Part shown: positions 23,386 through 30,379 of the stretch, piece after piece
How positions within the stretch are numbered: position 1 is the first letter of the stretch
Layout of the letters: each line of letters starts with the position of its first letter
From: a virus
Direction: 5' to 3' (one strand)
Length of the DNA stretch: 30,886 nucleotides
Virus record (IMG/VR): IMGVR_UViG_3300020162_001996
Coordinates: 1-30,886 of that record
Notes under the pieces: model-generated
Databases searched by the model: none
What the model was told of the DNA's origin: nothing
Seen by the model: only the letters and a program-made list of their open reading frames with translations
Translations under genes and position numbers: made by a program

Positions 23386-25204
23386 AAGCTATTCTTTCTA
23401 ATCCTGCTTCTATTTGACCACGTGATTGATTTTTTCTAATTACACCACCCGCTGGATCAAATACAGTATATGTTCCATCTGAATTTTTACCAGTTATTAC
23501 CATCCAGTGTTGGTTACAGCATGTATAACTTATACCTTTAGAATCTCCTTTATAGTTTCCTTTTTTATTACCTTTATATAAGTTATATCCTTTAGGCCAT
23601 CCTTTCTTTGATGACCATTCAAAACCAACTGGTTTAGATTTTAATATATTATCAATTCCATCTAAACTTCCACTTGTTAATTTTATACTTTTACCAAATA
23701 TAGCTGCTAAACTATCAAAGTATACAAGTACAGATTTAGTATTTGGTTTACCACTATTCCATACAGAATAAGGAGTAGTTTTGCTAGCATCCTTTGTAGC
23801 ATTACCTAATAACATACATATTGTAGTATAACAACATCCATGACTACTCATTTTTAAATCACCTGATTTATATGACCCCCATTCAGGATCACTTTGGCTA
23901 TATAACGGTGTTGAATGATAAATTATATCTCCTAAATTACTGTAGTCTTTAGAATTATTTTGAATTAATACTTTTATAGATCCAACTTTATCACCAGTTG
24001 GTATTTTTTCTTTCTTTTTCTCTCTGTTAATGATTTTTTCTTCTTCTTCTTTTTCTCTTCTAAGATCTTCAATAGTTAATTCTTCATTATTATTAACAGT
24101 AGTATCAATAAAAGCAGTTAATTGTGTAGGAGAAAGTTCAGAAGAGCTTTCTTCTAAGAATATAAATTCAGTTACTTCTTCATCATCAGGAGGGGGTGCG
24201 GCTGGTGGTATTTTTTCTTCTTGCTTTGGAGGAAGAGATTGTTGTTGTTGAGGTTGAGTTTGTTGAGAAGTAATAGTTGTATCTAAATTAGATTCAATTT
24301 GTGATTTGAATCTAGTTAACATTTCTGAGGGTATGTCTATATGTTTTGTAGTTACTTTAACAACGTTATCTTTATTATTTTTTTCTACTACACTTAATAA
24401 GTTTTTTAAAGCTGAAGGATAATCGTTATATGATGTCCATTCGCCTGGATTATACATCATATATACTTTTATACCTTTATTTTTTATAGCAGTGACATTA
24501 TCTTTAAGTGTAGATCCAGGCCATGGGTCCATTATTATAAAATTGACCATACCATCAATCTTACTTAGATATTTTTGAATATCTCTATTATTATTACCAC
24601 TACCTGAGAATATACCAATACTGATGTTTTTAGTTGTTAAGTTAGCTTTTTTTACTTCAGCTTCATATTCACTTTTGATATTAGACCATGCTGTTTTATC
24701 TGTATTAGGGACAACAATAACATATTTTTCATAAAAATCAGGAAGTGAATTTTTTATTTTAGGAGGCATGTAATCCTTTCCTTCTTTTCCTCCAACAGCT
24801 ATCCCAGGATAAAATACAAGTACACTTATCGGGCCTGTTTTTCCATTTGGTATTGTTATAGTAGCGTTAGCAGTTATTATAGTTTTATAACCAGTAATGT
24901 TAGGATCAGTTGTTGTTATTTTATTAGCATCTGTTTTATCAATTAATGTTTCATAATTATTATTTCCTAAATCAAGAGTATTATGAACTTCAGATTTAAT
25001 AACTCCAAAGTAAGAATTACCATAGTAAAGAGGTATATCATCTTTATTTTGAGTCTCTGATAGGAAATCTAATTCAGTATCTTTTAATGCTGAATAAAAT
25101 ATAACATTACCTTTTTTATCGGCTGTAAAACCATTAGACTGTCTACCCTCGACACTTACATCGCCTGGATTGATTTTTCTAGAATATTGTTTTTTATCAG
25201 CCAT
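23375..25204 (-). CDS. Tail-tip protein with alpha/beta-hydrolase-like and C39-like peptidase domains
   Basis: A 609-aa paralogue of the next gene. Residues 1-100 are the shared platform domain. Residues 120-305 look like an alpha/beta hydrolase: VLVFYPGIAVGG, the possible nucleophile Ser200 in IFSGSGNNN, Asp226 in MDPWPG and His288 in TTKHIDIP. The GxSxG elbow is not canonical, so the catalytic claim is weak. A Gln/Pro/Glu linker (315-400) includes the shared FIFLEESSSELSPTQLT. The C-terminus (430-609) matches the C39-like papain fold: PLYSQSDPEWG, HGCCYTT with Cys457, His566 in NQHWMVITG and Asp583 in VFDPAGG. The peptidase probably cuts peptidoglycan cross-links. It follows the hub gene by two bases. 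Confidence 0.75.
   Translation of the reverse strand: MADKKQYSRKINPGDVSVEGRQSNGFTADKKGNVIFYSALKDTELDFLSETQNKDDIPLYYGNSYFGVIKSEVHNTLDLGNNNYETLIDKTDANKITTTDPNITGYKTIITANATITIPNGKTGPISVLVFYPGIAVGGKEGKDYMPPKIKNSLPDFYEKYVIVVPNTDKTAWSNIKSEYEAEVKKANLTTKNISIGIFSGSGNNNRDIQKYLSKIDGMVNFIIMDPWPGSTLKDNVTAIKNKGIKVYMMYNPGEWTSYNDYPSALKNLLSVVEKNNKDNVVKVTTKHIDIPSEMLTRFKSQIESNLDTTITSQQTQPQQQQSLPPKQEEKIPPAAPPPDDEEVTEFIFLEESSSELSPTQLTAFIDTTVNNNEELTIEDLRREKEEEEKIINREKKKEKIPTGDKVGSIKVLIQNNSKDYSNLGDIIYHSTPLYSQSDPEWGSYKSGDLKMSSHGCCYTTICMLLGNATKDASKTTPYSVWNSGKPNTKSVLVYFDSLAAIFGKSIKLTSGSLDGIDNILKSKPVGFEWSSKKGWPKGYNLYKGNKKGNYKGDSKGISYTCCNQHWMVITGKNSDGTYTVFDPAGGVIRKNQSRGQIEAGLERIAYVN
24905..25204 (-). repeat. Duplicated platform-domain sequence, copy A
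   Basis: Codes for the first 100 residues of the 609-aa protein; shares two perfectly identical DNA blocks of 55 and 49 bp with copy B 1.8 kb away. Confidence 0.85.
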
Positions 25205-25206
25205 TA

Positions 25207-25989
25207 TTAATAAACATTATCTTTTAAAGTTAATTTCATTATTCTAAGTTGATTTTCAATACTGTCTGTTGATGAAGGAGTACCTGTGACTAATAAAGTA
25301 GTTGTTCCTTTTTTATAAGCATATATAGTAGTATTGAATCCACTCTTTTTAGAGAATAATTCAAATTCATTACCAGCTGTATTTGTATAATTTTCTCTAA
25401 AAGTACCTCTAGGATCAAGAGTTGGTGTTGGTGTAGGTGTAGGTGTTGGGGTAAGTGTAGGTGTCTCAGATGGTGCAGGAGTAGGAGGTACTGGGGTTGG
25501 TGTAGTAGAAGGAACTACCTGACCAGGTTGTGGTCTGACAAATCCCATTTCATTCATTCTATAATTAGCTACTGAGTCTGTAGGTAATGGAGGATTATCT
25601 TGTGGTACCTTATTATCATCAACTGTGTTTTGAATAGCAATTGGACCAATAATATAATATGTTATTCTATCATATTGTCTAGATAAATCACCAATATGAT
25701 TATTTGGACCTTCAATTAATGGTACTATCTCACCTACTTCAGGTAAGCGAGTAAAATTAGGATTGAAATTATAAGCGGTTCCAACAACAGCATTATTAAA
25801 AATAAGTTTAGATATTTTTAAATTATTACGTATTAATTCATACTGAATAGATCTATCAGGATTAATAGCAGTGACTCTTCCATATTGAATCTCTTTAGAT
25901 TTAATAGGACCACCACCACCTCTGCCTCCAGAATATTGGCTGTTATTAGCCGCTTGGTTACCTGTTATTATGACATTCTCAACTCCCAT
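25207..25989 (-). CDS. Baseplate hub OB-fold protein with Thr-Pro linker
   Basis: A 260-aa protein. Residues 33-120 (IQYGRVTAINPDRSIQYELI, then FNPNFTRLPEVGEIVPLIEGP and YYIIGPIAI) follow the five-strand OB pattern of gp5-type hub/spike N-terminal domains. Residues 121-154 are an extended segment. A Thr-Pro linker (155-192) ends in [14 protein letters not shown], and a small 65-residue beta-rich domain (193-260) closes the protein. The N-terminal Gly-rich stretch (20-28) is probably flexible. A Thr-Pro linker in a hub protein is unusual and suggests that the C-terminal domain projects from the tail tip. The start overlaps the upstream 121-aa gene by 11 bases. Confidence 0.66.
   Translation of the reverse strand: MGVENVIITGNQAANNSQYSGGRGGGGPIKSKEIQYGRVTAINPDRSIQYELIRNNLKISKLIFNNAVVGTAYNFNPNFTRLPEVGEIVPLIEGPNNHIGDLSRQYDRITYYIIGPIAIQNTVDDNKVPQDNPPLPTDSVANYRMNEMGFVRPQPGQVVPSTTPTPVPPTPAPSETPTLTPTPTPTPTPTLDPRGTFRENYTNTAGNEFELFSKKSGFNTTIYAYKKGTTTLLVTGTPSSTDSIENQLRIMKLTLKDNVY
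25414..25527 (-). repeat. Thr-Pro repeat-coding stretch in the hub protein
   Basis: About 38 residues rich in Thr-Pro and Val-Pro, coding-strand A/C/T-only for much of its length, like the adhesin linkers 17 kb away. Confidence 0.75.
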
Positions 25990-26344
25990 TACTTAGTTGT
26001 TTAGGCTCTTCAATTTTAACACCACTAATTTCTTGGAACAATAATTCTTTATCACGCTCACTTAATATACCTCCATCACCTCCATCACCAGGTCCAGTAG
26101 ACATAACGCGTTGAACAATACCTGCCATTTTGATTAAGGCTTCATCATTCTTAACTGCTATTTCCATATACTCTTTAAGTAATGGTACCAACATCATTGC
26201 ATCACCTGGCTCTTGAATCATTGGTTTGAGCTGGTCGATTAATGATTTAATTTCCTTTTCCTTGCGAGATGCATTTTTATATATGTCCTCTAGTAAGCTT
26301 GAAAAGGTTTTGTCCTTAAATATAACTTGATTGAAATCCATCAT
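25979..26344 (-). CDS. Helical tail-module protein, 121 aa
   Basis: A mostly helical 121-aa protein: IFKDKTFSSLLEDIYKN, then KEIKSLIDQLKPMI, GDAMMLVPLLKEYMEIAVKNDEALIKMAGIVQRVM, a Gly/Asp-rich loop (GPGDGGDGG, 88-96) and a short acidic tail. I recall similar uncharacterised proteins at this position, just ahead of the hub, in environmental T4-like phages, but I cannot name a function. Two ATGs stand in tandem at the start (26344 and 26341); the first is given. A candidate late motif lies 10 bases upstream. It is the first gene of the baseplate operon. Confidence 0.65.
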   Translation of the reverse strand: MMDFNQVIFKDKTFSSLLEDIYKNASRKEKEIKSLIDQLKPMIQEPGDAMMLVPLLKEYMEIAVKNDEALIKMAGIVQRVMSTGPGDGGDGGILSERDKELLFQEISGVKIEEPKQLSNGS

Positions 26345-26354
26345 TCCTATTTAA

Positions 26355-26363
26355 TATAAATAT
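26355..26363 (-). promoter_or_regulatory. Candidate late promoter motif ATATTTATA
   Basis: TCCATATTTATA on the coding strand between the sigma-factor gene and the first gene of the baseplate operon, 10 bases before the ATG. The position at an operon head is what a late promoter would require. Confidence 0.52.
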
Positions 26364-26378
26364 GGAAGATGCAAGGAG

Positions 26379-27128
26379 TTATAACGCCATAGTAACACGT
26401 CCATGTTCGTAGTATTCATTATACTTACGAATATATATTACTTTTAGACGTTTAATAATTTTAGTAATTTGTGGTGTTGATGCCTCAGTCATTTCTTTAA
26501 TATAAATGTATAAGGCTTTCTTATTAAACATATCTAGATTTTCACTTTTTCTAAACAACTCAGTTATAGCATCAGCGATTTGAGCGTCACGTTGTTTAGG
26601 AAATAAAATGAACATATTGTGGTCTATATATTTAACAAATTGTTTTAAAAATGAAACAGGTTGAATATCATGAGCTGCTTCACTAACATTTACTAGATCA
26701 ATTAAAATTGATTTATCTTCATCAACCGCTTCAACAGGAGCTTTATCTTTTAGCTTCTTATAATTTGCATTATTATATAAGATAAGGTAGCGCTTAGCAA
26801 TAGTACCAAAGTAAGAATAAGCTTTTCCTTTTGATTGGTCATATAAATGTAATTTTTCTAAAAGAAATGCCACTACCTCATGCTGAAGTTCAGGGATTGT
26901 ATCTACTTCTGTATAATAAAACTTAAAAGTATGAATGATATTTTCAGCCAGCTTATGAAACGCATAGTTAATTTTTTCGTTAAAAACTTTATTTCGCTTT
27001 TTAGGACTTCTTAATTTTAAATACTCAATAATAGCATCCTCAGTTTCTTGAGTGAAATAATTAATTGACTGTTTTGGTTTACGTTTACGAACAGTCCCTT
27101 TCTTGGTTAGTAATACTTCTTCACTCAT
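26379..27128 (-). CDS. Late-transcription sigma factor, gp55-like
   Basis: A 249-aa protein. After a basic N-terminus (RKRKPKQ) residues 26-130 form a sigma region-2-like helical domain: YDQSKGKAYSYFGTIAKRYLILYNNANYKKLK (96-127) matches the 'KAxSYFxxIAxN' core seen in T4 gp55-type late sigma factors. The C-terminal part (200-235), NKKALYIYIKEMTEAST followed by PQITKIIKRLKVIYIRKY, looks like a helix-turn-helix. In T4 gp55 directs host RNA polymerase to late promoters with only a -10 type element. The gene lies directly upstream of the tail module, whose gaps carry a repeated -10-like motif. The family call is by motif, not by search. Confidence 0.68.
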   Translation of the reverse strand: MSEEVLLTKKGTVRKRKPKQSINYFTQETEDAIIEYLKLRSPKKRNKVFNEKINYAFHKLAENIIHTFKFYYTEVDTIPELQHEVVAFLLEKLHLYDQSKGKAYSYFGTIAKRYLILYNNANYKKLKDKAPVEAVDEDKSILIDLVNVSEAAHDIQPVSFLKQFVKYIDHNMFILFPKQRDAQIADAITELFRKSENLDMFNKKALYIYIKEMTEASTPQITKIIKRLKVIYIRKYNEYYEHGRVTMAL

Positions 27129-27129
27129 C

Positions 27130-27402
27130 TTAACCTCTTAAATAATGATTTAATGAATCTTGAATATTTTGTAAGTTGCGGAAAAAGAAACCAATTTGAT
27201 CATCAGCTTTAAAGGCTTCTGTTAAATCAACAGCGTGTAGTTGTTTGTTTGACTCTTCAACTATAGCAGATACACTATCAATAATAATTTTTTGTTTAGC
27301 AGCAATTTGCTCTAATTTAACTACTTTTTGATTTAGGTTCCAAACAATATATCCGAATATTGTAAATACCCAAAGTCCAATAGATATAATTCCTAGTATC
27401 AT
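27130..27402 (-). CDS. Small single-helix membrane protein, 90 aa
   Basis: Residues 1-22 (MILGIISIGLWVFTIFGYIVW) form one N-terminal membrane helix, followed by a coiled-coil-like region (NQKVVKLEQIAAKQKIIIDSV) and a soluble C-terminus ending LNHYLRG. There is no lipobox or signal-peptidase site. It overlaps the HD gene stop by ATGA and ends one base before the sigma-factor gene. It could be a spanin-like or host-membrane factor, but there is no lysis gene beside it, so the role is open. Confidence 0.65.
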   Translation of the reverse strand: MILGIISIGLWVFTIFGYIVWNLNQKVVKLEQIAAKQKIIIDSVSAIVEESNKQLHAVDLTEAFKADDQIGFFFRNLQNIQDSLNHYLRG

Positions 27403-28178
27403 ATATTTTTCATTATATCGGCTAAAGCGGGGTTAATCATTGTTTTAAGTGCCTTCTGCTTAACAGCCGAATTATTTTTATTTAATTTAAAATTGTCTTT
27501 TTTAAGTTCTTTAGATTGTTCTTGCTTTGGTCCTAATAACTTAGGTAACCATTCAACTTCAAACTCAATACGAGCAGCTAATAAATCTGCTTGATGAACT
27601 ACAAACATAATTGAAGTACGAGGTTTAGTTTCAGGTGTGAAACCCATTAAGTAAGCTTTATTTGCTTCCTCATATAAACCATCATGTGTTCTGATAGCTA
27701 AGAATTCATTTTTAGTATACTCAATACCGTTAGTCATTAGTAAGTATAGACCACGATCAGGTACAGTCATGTATTCTAGTCTATCATTGAACATATAAGT
27801 TTCATTCAACTTATCTCGTCTCCATTGATCTGTCTGTTCAATGTATGAAGCGTTTTGTTCATCTCCAAACTTACCTAAATCATGATTGATAGCTGAGAAT
27901 ACTAGTTCCTCAGTTGTATAAGTATCTATCATACCAAATTCACGCCATACTTGATCTATTTTAAGAGCAGCGTCGACAACTCGATTCACGTGGTCAACAT
28001 AACCACCTGGAAAACAGTTGTGATATTGTGACTTATGAGAAGCAGGCATCATGACAAATCGTTCTTCATGTTTAAGGTAGAATTGTTTAAGTTTCTCACC
28101 TCGTTCACCTGAGATATAGGTGTCAATAGTATTTAGGAACTTGTCCCAATTAGATTTGATTTGTTCTGGAGTTAACAT
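27399..28178 (-). CDS. HD-domain metal-dependent phosphohydrolase
   Basis: A 259-aa protein with the HD signature in order: His63 in GGYVDHVNRVV, His99-Asp100 in INHDLGKFGD, His165 in IRTHDG and Asp198 in VVHQADLLAARIE. These residues bind the metal pair in HD phosphohydrolases, which act on nucleotides, nucleotide second messengers or nucleic acid ends. The substrate cannot be read here. The C-terminal 45 residues are Lys/Gln-rich and may bind nucleic acid. It starts after the 59-aa gene with an A-rich leader and overlaps the membrane-protein gene by ATGA. Confidence 0.82.
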   Translation of the reverse strand: MLTPEQIKSNWDKFLNTIDTYISGERGEKLKQFYLKHEERFVMMPASHKSQYHNCFPGGYVDHVNRVVDAALKIDQVWREFGMIDTYTTEELVFSAINHDLGKFGDEQNASYIEQTDQWRRDKLNETYMFNDRLEYMTVPDRGLYLLMTNGIEYTKNEFLAIRTHDGLYEEANKAYLMGFTPETKPRTSIMFVVHQADLLAARIEFEVEWLPKLLGPKQEQSKELKKDNFKLNKNNSAVKQKALKTMINPALADIMKNI

Positions 28179-28187
28179 AACTTTTAT

Positions 28188-28367
28188 TTAGTTTTGTGTT
28201 TCGGCGTTAATTAATGTTCTAATTTCTTCAACTTTGTCTTTTAAAGCACTAAGCATTTCTTTAGCTAATAATGCTGTGAATTTAGGGTTTGAAAATTGAG
28301 CTCCAAATCCATTTAACATGTTTTCAAGTTGATCTAATTTACGCTCAACTGGTTCTTTATATCTCAT
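28188..28367 (-). CDS. Hypothetical helical protein, 59 aa
   Basis: A short frame starting MRYKEPVERKLDQLENML and ending RTLINAETQN, with strong helix-forming composition and heptad-like spacing (KLDQLENML; LSALKDKVEEIRTL). Its ATG overlaps the glutaredoxin stop in an ATGA, the same coupling used by other gene pairs here, and its stop is nine bases before the HD gene start, which together make it very likely real. No family recognised; possibly a small oligomeric accessory protein. Confidence 0.66.
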   Translation of the reverse strand: MRYKEPVERKLDQLENMLNGFGAQFSNPKFTALLAKEMLSALKDKVEEIRTLINAETQN

Positions 28368-28672
28368 ATATGTTGTTTTATAATACCTACTAACTGAGGT
28401 ATTGTATCGAATGTACGTAAAGTATCTGATGTTTCCAATTTAGTTTCTGGGACGATTGTTAGTACTGTATCTTTAGTCTCAATGAATACAATCGGATATG
28501 CTTCTGTTTGAAACTTATCCTCAACTTTATCAGCGAAATCAGAAAACTGATCCGCATCAATATTATCATAGGTTATTCCGCAACCGTCTAATTCACTCTT
28601 CAACCAATCGCAATAATCGCATCCACTTAACGTCAATAACCTTATTCCTACTTTCTCATTCTCATTACTCAT
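28364..28672 (-). CDS. Glutaredoxin-like thiol oxidoreductase
   Basis: A 102-aa thioredoxin-fold protein. The redox motif Cys18-Asp-Tyr-Cys21 follows the first strand (IRLLTLSG), and the cis-proline is Pro60 in AYPIVFIE. Glutaredoxins of this kind supply electrons to ribonucleotide reductase in many phages; no reductase gene lies in the window. Two more cysteines are absent apart from Cys31 (DGCG). It opens a gene cluster that follows a terminator and candidate promoter motif, with a leader of about 80 bases. Confidence 0.82.
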   Translation of the reverse strand: MSNENEKVGIRLLTLSGCDYCDWLKSELDGCGITYDNIDADQFSDFADKVEDKFQTEAYPIVFIETKDTVLTIVPETKLETSDTLRTFDTIPQLVGIIKQHI

Positions 28673-28750
28673 AAGTAACTAATTATTTATTAGTGTATAT
28701 AAAAAATATGGAAAATTCCTTGGGGGGCCAAACTTCTCTTGATGTTCATA

Positions 28751-28759
28751 TATAAATAT
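28751..28759 (-). promoter_or_regulatory. Candidate late promoter motif ATATTTATA
   Basis: TATATATTTATATATG on the coding strand, directly after a terminator hairpin and 78 bases before the glutaredoxin start. The leader between them holds a C-rich island (TTGGCCCCCCAA) in otherwise AT-rich DNA. Being just past a terminator, this copy is well placed to restart transcription. Confidence 0.5.
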
Positions 28760-28762
28760 ATA

Positions 28763-28790
28763 AGAGGGGTAAGCTTACGCTCACCCCCCT
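28763..28790 (-). terminator. Intrinsic terminator after the MoxR-type ATPase gene
   Basis: A 12-bp stem (28763-28774 with 28779-28790) and a 4-base loop. Read as minus-strand RNA all twelve positions pair (ten Watson-Crick, two G-U) and the loop is GUAA, a GNRA tetraloop. Read on the plus strand, the two wobble pairs become A-C mismatches. It begins 18 bases past the ATPase stop. The tail after it (TATATATTTATA) is T-rich but not a pure T run. Confidence 0.75.
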
Positions 28791-28808
28791 GGCTAACCAA
28801 CATCAACA

Positions 28809-30002
28809 TTATTTGGTAATATATTTAACCAATTCTTTATTTAACATCATTAATTTAAATTTACCTGGATTGCTATTATAAATCGATTTAACCATATTAT
28901 AACTTACATCCGTAGCAAATATTTTCTCGGTAATTATTTTGGCTATACGTTCTATAAGTGGTTTTTCAACCGTATTTTCTTTAGCATAGAACTCTAAATA
29001 GTTACTAACCCTTGTACCTAATGTTGAGGCAATATCTGCGCGATATGCTTTGTCTTTACCTACTAGGCTCTTAAGTGTGTTAAGTACATACTGTTCATCT
29101 TGTGACATGATATTTTCTGGTGAAATCATCTTATCTAATTTATTGTTAATGAACATAGTAAACAAAGTACTAAACTCACTACCAACTGAACCCTCTCCAA
29201 TCATTTGAATTAGTGGTAACTGGTCTTCAAATGTTTTAATTGAACTGATACTGTTAAAGAACATACTAACACTTCTACTGTTAATTTCTTTAGTAACTAA
29301 TTCTGGATGCATCAATAAGAAGTTAATACAACGACCATCTAGCTTATTCTCTTCAGCCCACTTACCCCAACATTTAAGATCAAATTTCAAATTAACACTA
29401 ATGAACCTCGTTTTTTGAGCGTTGTCAATACTGTTAACTAAATAATCTCCATTATCAGGATTACTTGTAAGAATGATATGCCAATCTTTAGGCAACTTCC
29501 AACTAATATATTGTTGGCGGTCAATTAGCTCCATTACAGCTTGAATGAATCTCATATCAGCTCTATTCCAGTCATCCAATAATAGAATACCACCATTTGT
29601 TTTTCCACTAATCCATTCAGGTGGACAGTAACTCATACGATTCAAACCTGTTGATTCAAATCCTTTCTTACGATAGTCCTCAACTGAATTCTCATCTACC
29701 CATTCAGTCACTTTTTTATCTTTCATTTCAAATTGACGAATTGGAAAACCAACCAAGTCACCTATTTCCTCAATTTGTGCAAGGTTCAATTTAACAAAAT
29801 TCAATCCTAACTCATCTGCTAACTGAATAATAGAAGATGTTTTACCAATACCTGAGTCACCTACTACTTCAGTACTCACCATTGGTTTATTATTTTCTTG
29901 CAGATAACGATTGTTATCAATAATGTGTTTCAAAAAGTCCTTCAATTCATGGACATTTAATGATACAGTTGCGTTTGTTTTTGTTGTTGATTTCTTAGCC
30001 AT
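28809..30002 (-). CDS. MoxR-type AAA+ ATPase
   Basis: A 397-aa ATPase. Walker A is GDSGIGKT (48-55), Walker B is ILLLDDWN (139-146) and sensor 1 is TSNPDNGDY with Asn181. The order and the Asp-Trp-Asn-Arg-Ala-Asp after Walker B fit the MoxR group of AAA+ proteins. The C-terminal 200 residues are helical and less conserved. MoxR proteins usually act with a vWA-domain partner as a chaperone or metal-insertion pair; here the partner is two genes upstream. It follows the 123-aa gene by five bases and closes the operon with a terminator. Confidence 0.85.
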   Translation of the reverse strand: MAKKSTTKTNATVSLNVHELKDFLKHIIDNNRYLQENNKPMVSTEVVGDSGIGKTSSIIQLADELGLNFVKLNLAQIEEIGDLVGFPIRQFEMKDKKVTEWVDENSVEDYRKKGFESTGLNRMSYCPPEWISGKTNGGILLLDDWNRADMRFIQAVMELIDRQQYISWKLPKDWHIILTSNPDNGDYLVNSIDNAQKTRFISVNLKFDLKCWGKWAEENKLDGRCINFLLMHPELVTKEINSRSVSMFFNSISSIKTFEDQLPLIQMIGEGSVGSEFSTLFTMFINNKLDKMISPENIMSQDEQYVLNTLKSLVGKDKAYRADIASTLGTRVSNYLEFYAKENTVEKPLIERIAKIITEKIFATDVSYNMVKSIYNSNPGKFKLMMLNKELVKYITK

Positions 30003-30007
30003 TTTTC

Positions 30008-30379
30008 TTATTTTTTATTATACTTAAATTTAAAATCACTACTGAGGTCATCATTTGGAACATATGGATACCATTCACCATTATCAAAATCTGAACTGTC
30101 CTCAACTAGTATATATTTTGATGTTAACATAATATTGCCTGTGACTATTACATAAGTGAACCGAGCACGAATCTCATTTTTATTGTTTGTAAATAATGCA
30201 AAATGTAAACCCAAACATTTATTATTTAGTTGATTAACAAATTCAGCAACATTAATATCAGTGAAATCAGCGTTATTAAGAATAGCTAAACCCATTCTAA
30301 TATTATCCTGGTCTTCACTATTAAACATGCTAATCAATAATTCAACAGTGTCATTATCTAATACATGAACATTCTCCAT
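30008..30379 (-). CDS. Hypothetical protein between the vWA and MoxR genes, 123 aa
   Basis: An acidic 123-aa protein with a helical N-terminal half (DTVELLISMFNSEDQDNIRMGLAIL) and a beta-rich C-terminal half (RARFTYVIVTGNIMLTSKYILV, then WYPYVPNDDL). No catalytic motif, membrane helix or signal peptide is seen. The start overlaps the vWA stop by one base (TAATG), so it is co-translated with that gene and is probably a third component or adaptor of the MoxR/vWA pair. Not recognised as a family. Confidence 0.68.
   Translation of the reverse strand: MENVHVLDNDTVELLISMFNSEDQDNIRMGLAILNNADFTDINVAEFVNQLNNKCLGLHFALFTNNKNEIRARFTYVIVTGNIMLTSKYILVEDSSDFDNGEWYPYVPNDDLSSDFKFKYNKK

Noticed and set aside
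5667-28759. TATAAATA on the plus strand read as T4 late promoters
   Set aside because: Read that way they would drive transcription into the antisense strand of every gene, with no plus-strand genes to serve. The reverse-complement reading, facing the genes, is preferred, though antisense promoters are not strictly excluded.
28711-28790. C-run at 28722-28729 pairing with the G-run of the terminator as an antiterminator
   Set aside because: On the minus-strand transcript the C-run comes after the terminator, so it cannot form before the hairpin does.
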